DNA from: Foliimonas ilicis
Lineage (GTDB): Bacteria > Pseudomonadota > Alphaproteobacteria > Rhizobiales > Rhizobiaceae
Reading direction: 5' to 3'
Assembly: GCF_039939195.1 (NCBI RefSeq)
Contig: NZ_JBDUUH010000007.1
Location: forward strand, 124,001 to 188,000
DNA: 64,000 nucleotides
A program made the translations under genes and the position numbers. The notes beneath the pieces were generated by a model. That model saw only the letters and a program-made list of their open reading frames with translations. It made no database searches and had not been told where the DNA came from. Of this stretch, positions 9,620 through 17,386 are shown in pieces (position 1 is the stretch's first letter; each line of letters opens with the position of its first letter).

Positions 9620-10618
9620 ATGACCGCCGGGATATTCCGCCTTTTTGCCGTTCTGTCCAGTGCCGCAGTGTTCACGGTACTGCCAGCACTCGTTTCCGCG
9701 CAGGAAACGGACTCAGGCGTGGACGATCTGCAACTGCCCGGCATCACCAATTTCGCACCGCCGCGAAGCGAAGAACCGCTTGCCAAGCAAGGCCAGGGAC
9801 AGGGCGTAATCACTCTCAGCGCACGCATGACCGATGAGGGCGAGGATATTTCGCACGGTCTCGTCTGGCGCGTCTTCGGATTGACGCAGGGTGCGGACGG
9901 TAAGCTACCGCTGATCGCCTCCGATAAGGGCGGAACGACGACCTTCCACCTCGAACCCGGCAGCTATCTGGTGCACGCAGCATTCGGGCGTGCCGGCGCC
10001 ACCAAGCGCATGTCGGTGACTGCGGATTCGAAGAGCGAAACACTCGTTCTCGATGCAGGCGGGCTGGAACTCGATGCCGTGCTTTCCGGCGGCAAGCGCA
10101 TTCCCGCCGACAAGCTGCGCTTTTCGATCTATGACGAAAAGGCGGATGAAAGCGGCGATCGCGCGCTGATCATCCCCGATGTGAAGCCGAATACGGTCGT
10201 GCGGCTGAATTCCGGCGTCTATCACATCGTCTCCACTTACGGCTCGGTCAACGCCATTATCCGCTCCGATATCAGGGTCGAAGCGGGCAAGCTGACCGAA
10301 GCAAGCGTCGAGCACAGAGCGGCGGAAATGACGTTCAAGCTGGTGCGTGAGGCAGGCGGCGAGGCAATTGCCGATACGTCCTGGTCGATCCTGACCGAGT
10401 CTGGCGATCCGGTCCGCGAAGCAGTCGGCGCTTTTGCGTCGGCGGTACTGTCGGAAGGCGACTACATAATCATCGCCAAGAACCGTGACCGCATCTACCA
10501 GCGCGATTTCTCGGTCGTCGCAGGTCAAAATCAGGACGTCGAGGTAACGACCGCCGATGTGGCGAGCGAAACCCAGCCCACCGGCCAGCCAATGACTGCA
10601 AACGAACCGCTGGACTGA
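9620..10618 (+). CDS. Secreted protein with three beta-sandwich-like repeats, function unknown
   Basis: A 332-residue protein with a clear signal peptide (MTAGIFRLFAVLSS, hydrophobic core, cleavage near VSAQE). I do not recognise a named family. After a Pro/Gly-rich segment, three units about 81-85 residues apart share the pattern small-G-x-Y followed by alternating hydrophobics and a closing V-x-A-G/D element, starting near PGSYLVHA, SGVYHIVS and EGDYIIIA. This resembles tandem Ig/carboxypeptidase-regulatory-type sandwiches. The ATG at 9620 is chosen because it begins the signal peptide. Confidence 0.7.
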   Translation: MTAGIFRLFAVLSSAAVFTVLPALVSAQETDSGVDDLQLPGITNFAPPRSEEPLAKQGQGQGVITLSARMTDEGEDISHGLVWRVFGLTQGADGKLPLIASDKGGTTTFHLEPGSYLVHAAFGRAGATKRMSVTADSKSETLVLDAGGLELDAVLSGGKRIPADKLRFSIYDEKADESGDRALIIPDVKPNTVVRLNSGVYHIVSTYGSVNAIIRSDIRVEAGKLTEASVEHRAAEMTFKLVREAGGEAIADTSWSILTESGDPVREAVGAFASAVLSEGDYIIIAKNRDRIYQRDFSVVAGQNQDVEVTTADVASETQPTGQPMTANEPLD

Positions 10619-10624
10619 TTGCTT

Positions 10625-10656
10625 AAAAAAAACGGCGGGAGAAATTCCCCCGCCGC
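10625..10656 (-). terminator. Rho-independent terminator after thrS
   Basis: On the minus strand a 7-bp GC stem (CGGCGGG / CCCGCCG with the loop GGAATTTCT between) is followed by eight Ts. It lies eight bases beyond the thrS stop. The plus-strand gene ending at 10618 may share the hairpin, but without a T-run on its side. Confidence 0.85.
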
Positions 10657-10663
10657 TTATCAA

Positions 10664-12640
10664 TCAAGCCGCGTCGCGGCGGCGTTTGAGATCCGGCGCG
10701 AGCGCCTCTTCCGTCAAAGACGAGACAGCCTCTTCAAGCGACAGCGAATGCTGATCGCGTGAGCCGAGACGGCGGATATTGACCGTCTGCTCTTCTGCTT
10801 CGCGCTTGCCGCAGACGAGAATGACTGGAACCTTGGCCAGGCTGTGTTCGCGGACCTTGTAGTTGATCTTCTCGTTGCGCAGATCGGGTTCGGCCGAAAG
10901 TCCGGCAGCCTTCAAGCGTGCAACGACACTCTTGGCGTAATCGTCGGCATCCGATGTGATGGTCGCGACGACAACCTGCAACGGCGCGAACCAAAGCGGG
11001 AAATGACCCGAATAGTTCTCGATCAGGATGCCGAGGAAGCGTTCCATCGAACCGCAGATCGCGCGATGCACCATGACGGGCTGCTTCTTTTCCGAATCCG
11101 AGCCGATGTAGAAGGCCCCGAAGCGTTCCGGCAGGTTGAAATCGACCTGCGTCGTTCCGCACTGCCATTCACGCCCGATGGCGTCCTTGAGGACGTATTC
11201 GAACTTTGGCCCGTAAAACGCGCCCTCGCCCGGATTGATCGACGTCTTGATCTGCCCACCCGACTGCTCCTCGATCTGGGTCAGAACGCCATGCATGATC
11301 TGCTCGGCGTGACCCCAGGCCTCGTCGGAACCGACGCGCTTTTCAGGGCGCGTGGAGAGCTTCACCTGAACTTCCGTGAAGCCGAAATCGGCATAGGTCG
11401 TCAGGATCAGATCATTGATGCGCAGGCATTCGGCTGCAAGCTGCTCTTCCGTGCAGAAGATATGCGCATCGTCCTGCGTGAAGCCGCGAACGCGCATCAA
11501 ACCATGCAGCGCGCCTGACGGCTCGTAACGATGAACATTGCCGAATTCAGCAAGCTTTACAGGCAGATCGCGATAAGACTTCAGACCGTGCTTGAATATC
11601 TGGACGTGGCCGGGGCAGTTCATCGGCTTCAGCGCAAACACGCGTTCGTCGTCGGTCTCGTCGCCAGCGACAGTGACCTTGAACATGTTTTCCTTGTACC
11701 AGCCCCAATGGCCAGAGGTTTCCCAAAGCGACTTGTCCAGCACCTGCGGCGCGTTGACTTCCTGATAGCCCTGCACGTCGAGGCGACGTCGCATATAGGA
11801 AACGAGGTTCTGGAACATCTTCCAGCCCTTGGCATGCCAGAAGACGACGCCCGGCCCCTCTTCCTGAAAATGGAAAAGGTCCATCTCGCGGCCAAGACGG
11901 CGATGGTCGCGCTTTTCGGCCTCTTCCAGCATGTGGATGTAGGCCTCTAGCTGTGTCTGATCGGCCCAGGCCGTTCCATAGATGCGCGTCAGCATCGGGT
12001 TGTTGCTGTCGCCGCGCCAATAAGCGCCCGCGACCTTCATCAGCTTGAAGGCGCTGCCGATCTGGCCGGTTGAAGCCATATGCGGCCCGCGGCAAAGGTC
12101 GAACCAGTCGCCCTGTGCGTAGATTTTCAAATCCTGATCTTCAGGAATGGCGTCGATCAGTTCGAGCTTGTAGCGCTCGCCCTTGTCCTCAAAAACCTTC
12201 TTGGCACGGTCGCGCGACCAGACTTCCTTGGTGAAAGCCTTGTTGCGCCCGATGATCTCGCGCATTTTCTTTTCGATGACGGGAAAATCGTCGGGCGTGA
12301 ACGGCTCGTTGCGCGCGAAATCGTAATAGAAGCCGTTTTCGATGACGGGACCGATGGTCACCTGCGTTCCGGGCCACAATTCCTGCACAGCCTCTGCCAG
12401 CACGTGTGCGGCATCGTGGCGGATGAGTTCAAGCGCGCGCGGATCGTCGCGCAGCACGATCTCGACAGAACCCGATTTGCCAAGCGGATCGGAAAGATCG
12501 CGCACGGTGCCGTCTATCGCATAGGCGACGGCTTTCTTGGCCAGCGACTTCGAAATCGATTCCGCAAGGCCAGCACCGGTCAGCGCCGCGTCATATTCGC
12601 GGACGGAGCCATCGGGAAATGTGAGGGAAACATTGGACAT
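10664..12640 (-). CDS. thrS: Threonyl-tRNA synthetase
   Basis: A 658-residue class II synthetase that charges tRNA-Thr. Domains run in the usual order: TGS (1-62), editing/SAD domain with HDAAH and DLCRGPH, catalytic core with the zinc-binding MNCPGH and VHRAICGSMERF, then the anticodon-binding domain (about 545-650). AGGAG precedes the ATG at 12640. It lies downstream of yidD on the same strand and is followed by a strong terminator. I see no T-box or other leader control element in the 109-bp gap. Confidence 0.97.
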   Translation of the reverse strand: MSNVSLTFPDGSVREYDAALTGAGLAESISKSLAKKAVAYAIDGTVRDLSDPLGKSGSVEIVLRDDPRALELIRHDAAHVLAEAVQELWPGTQVTIGPVIENGFYYDFARNEPFTPDDFPVIEKKMREIIGRNKAFTKEVWSRDRAKKVFEDKGERYKLELIDAIPEDQDLKIYAQGDWFDLCRGPHMASTGQIGSAFKLMKVAGAYWRGDSNNPMLTRIYGTAWADQTQLEAYIHMLEEAEKRDHRRLGREMDLFHFQEEGPGVVFWHAKGWKMFQNLVSYMRRRLDVQGYQEVNAPQVLDKSLWETSGHWGWYKENMFKVTVAGDETDDERVFALKPMNCPGHVQIFKHGLKSYRDLPVKLAEFGNVHRYEPSGALHGLMRVRGFTQDDAHIFCTEEQLAAECLRINDLILTTYADFGFTEVQVKLSTRPEKRVGSDEAWGHAEQIMHGVLTQIEEQSGGQIKTSINPGEGAFYGPKFEYVLKDAIGREWQCGTTQVDFNLPERFGAFYIGSDSEKKQPVMVHRAICGSMERFLGILIENYSGHFPLWFAPLQVVVATITSDADDYAKSVVARLKAAGLSAEPDLRNEKINYKVREHSLAKVPVILVCGKREAEEQTVNIRRLGSRDQHSLSLEEAVSSLTEEALAPDLKRRRDAA

Positions 12641-12749
12641 TCTATTCTCCTATCCAGTCCCGCAAACGAGCGCGGGTGGTGATTGCCGGATGCGTCCGGC
12701 GGCGAGCGGTCTTTTAGATGCTGAAATGAAAGCCGTAAAGGCGTTTGGC

Positions 12750-13127
12750 TTATTCGGGAGTCGGCTTTTTGCGCTTGGCCCCGATGTGCCAATAGCGCCA
12801 CGGCATGAACCACCGGTAGCGGCTCTGCAGAGTTTCCGGCACGCGGTCTATGCCGTGCGTGCCGAACGGCCCGCATCTCATGACGCGGAAAAAGCCCATC
12901 CAGCCGCCTGCCCAAAGGCCATGCCGCGCGATGGCCTCATGCGCGTATTCCGAACAGGTCGGCAGATGGCGACATGTATTGCCGATGAAACCGGACAAAG
13001 TGAGCTGATAGAGCCGGACGATAGACGTGCCGAAAACCCGGCCCGGCGTCTTGCGCCAGGGACCGGGCCAGTTGCGCCCGCGCGAAACCGCGGTCGGGCG
13101 ATGCTCATGCCGGTGTTCGCTGCTCAT
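12750..13127 (-). CDS. yidD: Membrane protein insertion efficiency factor YidD
   Basis: A 125-residue YidD-family protein, thought to assist YidC-mediated insertion at the inner membrane. The core shows IRLYQLTLS-like amphipathic helix residues, then the family's cysteine segment CRHLPTCSEYA, the GLWAGGW(M)GFFRV-type helix and CGPFG(T)HGIDRVP. Start ATG 13127 overlaps the stop of a small upstream ORF as ATGA. An in-frame ATG at 13148 would add seven residues, but the overlap favours 13127. N- and C-terminal tails are charged and longer than in many YidDs. Confidence 0.9.
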   Translation of the reverse strand: MSSEHRHEHRPTAVSRGRNWPGPWRKTPGRVFGTSIVRLYQLTLSGFIGNTCRHLPTCSEYAHEAIARHGLWAGGWMGFFRVMRCGPFGTHGIDRVPETLQSRYRWFMPWRYWHIGAKRKKPTPE

Positions 13128-13285
13128 GTTTTGGTGCGAAAGCTCCATCTACCCGTTAGATGTCGCCTGCGGCGTGGTTTTGCAACCGCGATATCGTCTT
13201 CGCACTGCTTTCCCTTGCGCCTGACCGGCGCTGGCTGGAACGTCACGATACGCATCACATCCTGGAAAATTTCGATCATGTTCAT
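13124..13285 (-). CDS. Small basic protein coupled to yidD, function unknown
   Basis: A 53-residue ORF that starts MNMIEIFQDVMRIVTFQPAP and ends in an Arg/Lys-rich tail (KPRRRRHLTGRW). It has a near-perfect ribosome site, AAGGAGGAT, eight bases before the ATG at 13285. Its TGA overlaps the yidD ATG (ATGA), the classic arrangement for coupled translation. I do not recognise the family. It might be a leader peptide serving yidD translation or a real short cationic protein. Confidence 0.6.
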   Translation of the reverse strand: MNMIEIFQDVMRIVTFQPAPVRRKGKQCEDDIAVAKPRRRRHLTGRWSFRTKT

Positions 13286-13381
13286 GGCCGTATCCTCCTT
13301 GCTGCAAGCAGGAATAGGCCTCCTGTACACGCCCCTCAAACGAGTATAATTTCGCTCTGGAATAACTTGAGGTTATGCGAA

Positions 13382-14272
13382 ATGCAGCGTGGAAGACTGC
13401 CTTTGACGGCGCTTCGCAGTTTCGAGGTGACGGGACGTCTTCTGAGTTTCAGCAAGGCTGCCGAGGAACTGTTCGTTTCGCAGGCGGCGATCAGCCGGCA
13501 GATACGCGAACTGGAAACCTTTATCGGCTCCCCTCTGTTCGAGCGCCATCATCGTCGCGTTTCGCTCACCGAGAGCGGCGCATATCTTCTTGCCCGCCTT
13601 ACCCGGAATTTCGACGACATGGACCAATGCCTGAGCGAGTTGCGGCAGGCGTCGTCTAACGAAACGATTGCGGTGAGCGTCGAACCGTCCTTCGCCGGCG
13701 CATGGCTGGTGCCGCGACTGAATTTTTTCAGCCTCTCAAACCCGTCGATCGATGTGTCTGTTATCGTCGATGCCAAGCTGGTGGAGTTCCGCACGCATGA
13801 AGCCGAATTGGCAATTCGCCACAGCGCCACCGAACGATTCTGGCCGCGCACGCAAGCGAGGCATCTGGTCGATATTGCGGTCAGTCCTGTGCTCTCTCCG
13901 AAACTGCTTGATAATGGCCCGCCGCTGACAGAACCGGCAGATCTCAGGCATTATACGCTTCTGCACGAAGAGAACCGGAATGGCTGGCAACGCTGGTTCG
14001 AGGCGGCCGGAATCCCTGACGGCCTGCCGCAACGCGGCCCGATCTTTACCGACAGCGCGCTTGCCGCACAGGCCGCGGCACTTGGACATGGCGTGGCATT
14101 GGGCGACCGCGTTCTGAACCAAGCCGATTTGAAGGCCGGGCGCCTTGTCATGCCATTTGATGTGGAAGTGGACTTCGGCGCCTACTGGCTGGTCGCATCC
14201 GATTTCGAAAAACTCAGTCCCGGCGCAAAAATCTTTGCCGACTGGCTGATAACTGAAATCGCCTCGGCATAG
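13382..14272 (+). CDS. LysR-family transcriptional regulator, GcvA-like
   Basis: A 296-residue LysR regulator. The N-terminal winged HTH (PLTALRSFEVTGRLLSFSKA, then VSQAAISRQIRELE) and the LFERHHRRVSLTE wing are plain. The effector domain has the features of the GcvA/AmpR subgroup, including an LLHEENRNGW-type loop. It is divergent from the yidD operon and convergent with the scaffold gene. Its target is unknown; gcvP is 10 kb away and there is no sequence reason to tie them. Confidence 0.9.
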   Translation: MQRGRLPLTALRSFEVTGRLLSFSKAAEELFVSQAAISRQIRELETFIGSPLFERHHRRVSLTESGAYLLARLTRNFDDMDQCLSELRQASSNETIAVSVEPSFAGAWLVPRLNFFSLSNPSIDVSVIVDAKLVEFRTHEAELAIRHSATERFWPRTQARHLVDIAVSPVLSPKLLDNGPPLTEPADLRHYTLLHEENRNGWQRWFEAAGIPDGLPQRGPIFTDSALAAQAAALGHGVALGDRVLNQADLKAGRLVMPFDVEVDFGAYWLVASDFEKLSPGAKIFADWLITEIASA

Positions 14273-14416
14273 AGACCGTTTGATAATTCGCCCTGGCGAG
14301 TCATATGGCGTGGTTTTCGAGAACCGGAGCGGAGCGTACATTTGGTACGTGAGCGACGGAAGCGCAGAAAACCGCGTCAGATGGCCGCCAGGGTAGAATT
14401 TGCAAATGGTCTCTTA
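14271..14416. repeat. Long imperfect inverted repeat filling a convergent intergenic gap
   Basis: Two arms of about 65-70 bases pair across the gap between the LysR gene and the NifU-like gene. The outer part is AGAGACC / GGTCTCT, then AATTCGCCCTGGCG on the left and the related CCAGGGTAGAATT on the right, then GTGGTTTTC / GAAAACCGCG. The centre is TACATTTGGTA. Both gene stops fall at its ends. It may act as a two-way terminator or mRNA 3' stabiliser and looks like a mobile palindromic repeat. Confidence 0.75.
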
Positions 14417-14857
14417 GGCGGCGTCCGCTTGCTTCTTCTCAATCTGGCCGATCGCATCGACGACCGCATCGAAGGTGAGCATGGTCGAGGCGTGGCGCGC
14501 CTTGTAGTCGCGAACGGGTTCCAGATATTTCAGATCGGCAAAACGGCCTTCCGGCGGCGGTCCGTTTTCCTTCAGCATGCGCAGCATCGTCGCGCGGACG
14601 GCGCGCAACTCGTCCGCACTTGCGCCGACCACATGCTCGGCCATGATCGCCGACGAAGCCTGACCGAGCGCACAGGCTTTCACATCGTGGGCGAAATCCG
14701 TCACCACGCCATCGCGCATGACGAGGTCGATCGTGACGGTCGAGCCGCAAAGCTTGGAATGCGCCTTGGCTGATGCATCCGGGTACTCCAAGCGGCCAAT
14801 ACGTCCGATATTGCCGGCAAAACCGAGAATTTTCGCGTTGTAGACGTCGTCGATCAT
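14414..14857 (-). CDS. NifU/SufU-like iron-sulfur scaffold protein
   Basis: A 147-residue protein of the IscU/NifU-N/SufU fold, which builds or transfers Fe-S clusters. MIDDVYNAKILGFAGNIGRI begins the domain. Two of the three cluster cysteines are present: Cys37 in KLCGST and Cys62 in VKACALGQASS. The third, usually in HCS near the C-terminus, is Ala123 in RHAST. This suggests a modified scaffold or carrier. Start chosen at the ATG at 14857 after GGATGG; an upstream ATG at 14911 would add eighteen residues. It is divergent from folE. Confidence 0.8.
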   Translation of the reverse strand: MIDDVYNAKILGFAGNIGRIGRLEYPDASAKAHSKLCGSTVTIDLVMRDGVVTDFAHDVKACALGQASSAIMAEHVVGASADELRAVRATMLRMLKENGPPPEGRFADLKYLEPVRDYKARHASTMLTFDAVVDAIGQIEKKQADAA

Positions 14858-15076
14858 CGTTTTTCCATCCAATGCCGCATCTTGGAAGATCAATCCTCTT
14901 CCTTTCGACATAACAGGTCTTATATAAGGGCTGTGCTCGAACGTCGGCAAGAAGGCCGCATAAGAGCATTTGCAAGCCGCTTTTCGGGCCGGAATCATAA
15001 ACTCCGAATTTCCCGCAAAAGGCTGTGGTCCGTTCAACTCGTTCCTTCAAAGAAAGGAACTACGGGAGACGCCTTT

Positions 15077-15715
15077 ATGGACGCCGTCATTAAAAACCTT
15101 ACTCCGCGCGCCGACAATTCAGACAAAAAAATCGTAGATCGCCCATCGCAAGCCGAGGTCGAAGCTGCCGTTCACACACTTTTGCGCTGGACCGGCGACA
15201 ACCCGGACCGCGAAGGCCTGCTCGATACGCCAATGCGCGTTGCCAAGGCCTATCGCGAAATGTTCAACGGCTACGATCAGGATCCGGCGGAAGAGCTGGG
15301 CCGGACTTTCGAAGAAGTCGCCGGTTATGACGATCTGGTGATCGTGAAAGACATCAGCTTCCATTCGCATTGCGAGCACCACATGGTGCCGATCATCGGG
15401 CGGGCGCATGTCGCCTATCTGCCAGACGGCAAGGTGGTCGGCCTTTCCAAGATCGCCCGCGTCGTCGACATTTTCGCCCATCGCCTGCAAACGCAGGAAG
15501 CGATGACTGCGCAGATTGCTGGCACTATACAGGACGTGCTAAATCCGCGCGGCGTTGCCGTGATGATCGAGGCCGAGCACATGTGCATGGCCATGCGCGG
15601 CATCAAGAAACAGGGATCGACGACCCTGACCTCGACTTTCACAGGCGCTTTCAGAGACAGCCCCGAAGAGCAGGTCAGGTTCGTGACAATGTTGCGGAGC
15701 GGCCGTCGCGATTGA
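15077..15715 (+). CDS. folE: GTP cyclohydrolase I, type 1
   Basis: A 212-residue enzyme converting GTP to dihydroneopterin triphosphate, the first step of folate/tetrahydropterin synthesis. The zinc ligands are visible as Cys99 and His102 in SHCEHHMV and Cys170 in EHMCMAMRG. The N-terminal 35 residues are variable and polar. CGGGAGAC sits before the ATG at 15077. It leads hisI, with 39 bp between. Confidence 0.95.
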   Translation: MDAVIKNLTPRADNSDKKIVDRPSQAEVEAAVHTLLRWTGDNPDREGLLDTPMRVAKAYREMFNGYDQDPAEELGRTFEEVAGYDDLVIVKDISFHSHCEHHMVPIIGRAHVAYLPDGKVVGLSKIARVVDIFAHRLQTQEAMTAQIAGTIQDVLNPRGVAVMIEAEHMCMAMRGIKKQGSTTLTSTFTGAFRDSPEEQVRFVTMLRSGRRD

Positions 15716-15724
15716 TCTCGCTAT

Positions 15725-15754
15725 GGCCGGCTCCGCCAGACCAAGGAACCGGCC
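15725..15754 (+). promoter_or_regulatory. Hairpin abutting the hisI start
   Basis: GGCCGG (15725-15730) can pair with CCGGCC (15749-15754), which ends one base before the hisI GTG. The likely ribosome site AAGGA (15743-15747) lies in the loop. This may tune hisI translation, or be chance in GC-rich DNA. Confidence 0.35.
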
Positions 15755-16210
15755 GTGCCTATCACTTTTCCGCAAGCATCATCCGACAAGAAGCAGCTTG
15801 AAGAAGGCGCGGCGTTTTCGCCGCGCTTCGACGCTTTCGGCCTCGTAACAGCCGTTGTGACGGACGCCGCCGACGGAACATTGTTGATGGTCGCCCATAT
15901 GAATGCCGAGGCGCTGGGTCTGACGCTCGAAACCGGCATCGCACATTACTGGTCGCGTTCGCGCAATTCGCTTTGGAAAAAGGGCGAAAGCTCGGGAAAT
16001 TTCCAGCATGTCGTCGAAATCCGCACCGATTGCGACCAGGACGCAGTGTGGCTGCGCGTAAATGTCTCAGGCCATGATGCAACCTGCCACACAGGGCGGC
16101 GTTCCTGCTTTTACAGGGTAGTCGGGGTCGATGACGGCACGGCTTTTTTGCGCAGCGATGGCACCCGGCCATTGTTCGACGTGAAAAAGACATATGGCGG
16201 CGGCAATTGA
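15755..16210 (+). CDS. hisI: Phosphoribosyl-AMP cyclohydrolase
   Basis: A 151-residue HisI enzyme that opens the adenine ring of PR-AMP in histidine synthesis (third step). Family motifs are HYWSRSRNSLWKKGESSGNF, the metal-binding DCDQDA and the CHTGRRSCF zinc cysteines. It begins with GTG at 15755; the ATGs inside are too far down to be the start. It stands apart from the other his genes. Confidence 0.93.
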   Translation: MPITFPQASSDKKQLEEGAAFSPRFDAFGLVTAVVTDAADGTLLMVAHMNAEALGLTLETGIAHYWSRSRNSLWKKGESSGNFQHVVEIRTDCDQDAVWLRVNVSGHDATCHTGRRSCFYRVVGVDDGTAFLRSDGTRPLFDVKKTYGGGN

Positions 16211-16370
16211 ACCAGACTGAAAGCAGTGGGTCATACCTGTCCATACGTTCGAAATCCATCCAAACAGATGACTGGATGACAATTCGATCGAATTGACAGT
16301 CATGGCCCTTAGAATTCACCTTTTGGATACGCCCTGAGCATAGGATTGTTCCGGGATACGGGAGAACACG

Positions 16371-17336
16371 ATGCTCGAATGGGCGTCATTGCGCGGAAAT
16401 CCTTCGATGAGAGAGGCGAACGGCCTTTCATCGGGGACGGCGAACGAAACCAAACCCAAGAAATCCGGCATATCGCTGGCGCTTGGTGGCGGTGCCGCGC
16501 GCGGCTGGGCGCATATCGGCGTGCTGCGCGCACTTGAGGAAGAAGGCATCGAGATCGATATGATCGCCGGAACCTCGATCGGCGCGCTGGTCGGCGGCTG
16601 TTATCTCGCCGGAAAGCTGGACGAACTCGAAGAATTCGCACGAAGCCTGACCAAAAGACGCATTTTCGGTCTTCTGGATTTCCGCCTGAGCGGCAACGGC
16701 CTGCTGGGCGGCATGCGGCTGACGGCGCGTATGCAGGAACATTTGTCGGGCCTGACTTTCGCCGACCTGCCGAAGCCATTCGTCTGCGTTGCAGCCGAAA
16801 TTCGCACCGGTCATGAAATCTGGCTGTCGAGCGGCTCGCTGATTACCGCGATGCGCGCGTCTTACGCCCTGCCCGGCGTTTTCGAGCCGGTCATTGCCAA
16901 TGGCCGCATTCTGGTCGACGGCGCGCTGGTCAATCCGGTTCCGGTTTCCGTGTGCCGCGCTTACGAGCAGCCTTTGGTCGTGGCCGTCAATCTTCACTAC
17001 GATCTCTATGGACGCGCCGCCGTTATCAAGCACAGCGCAGGCGAGCTGGTGATCGAAAAGGACGCCGCACCCGGCGGCAAAAATCGTCCCGCCAATCCGT
17101 CGAAGGAAACGCGCCTCGGCATAACGGGCGTGATGGTCGAGGCGTTCAACATCATCCAGGATCGCATTTCGCGCGCACGCCTGGCAGGCGATCCGCCGGA
17201 TTTGTCGTTGCAGCCGAAACTCGGACATATCGGCCTGTCGGAATTCCATCGCGCCGACGAAGCGATCCGGCTTGGTTACGAGGCAACGAAGGCACAGATC
17301 GGCGATCTGCAGCGGCTGCAAACGGTTTTTGGCTAA
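16371..17336 (+). CDS. Patatin-like phospholipase (RssA-type)
   Basis: A 321-residue lipase of the patatin family that hydrolyses acyl esters through a Ser-Asp dyad. The oxyanion loop GGGAARG, the nucleophile Ser69 in GTSIG and Asp183 in DGALVNP are all present. There is no signal peptide; the first 30 residues are polar. GGGAGA lies before the ATG at 16371. The physiological lipid is unknown. Confidence 0.9.
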   Translation: MLEWASLRGNPSMREANGLSSGTANETKPKKSGISLALGGGAARGWAHIGVLRALEEEGIEIDMIAGTSIGALVGGCYLAGKLDELEEFARSLTKRRIFGLLDFRLSGNGLLGGMRLTARMQEHLSGLTFADLPKPFVCVAAEIRTGHEIWLSSGSLITAMRASYALPGVFEPVIANGRILVDGALVNPVPVSVCRAYEQPLVVAVNLHYDLYGRAAVIKHSAGELVIEKDAAPGGKNRPANPSKETRLGITGVMVEAFNIIQDRISRARLAGDPPDLSLQPKLGHIGLSEFHRADEAIRLGYEATKAQIGDLQRLQTVFG

Positions 17337-17337
17337 A

Positions 17338-17383
17338 GCATCGAACCGAAAAGTGGTCGCCGGTTTTCGGATTATTCCGATGC
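17338..17383. repeat. 46-bp palindromic intergenic repeat, copy 1
   Basis: GCATCG (17338-17343) pairs with CGATGC (17378-17383), and inside CCGAAAA (17346-17352) pairs with TTTTCGG (17364-17370). A copy of the same length and layout lies at 27051-27096. It resembles the short palindromic repeats scattered between genes in Brucella and rhizobia. Here it sits between the convergent patatin and recJ genes. Confidence 0.7.
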
Positions 17384-17386
17384 GAT

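Noticed and set aside
12641..12749. Possible T-box or leader control before thrS
   Set aside because: No T-box sequence or specifier stem is visible, and T-boxes are rare in alphaproteobacteria.
13382..14272. LysR gene as the regulator of gcvP
   Set aside because: GcvA-like in sequence only; it is 10 kb away and no shared site was found.
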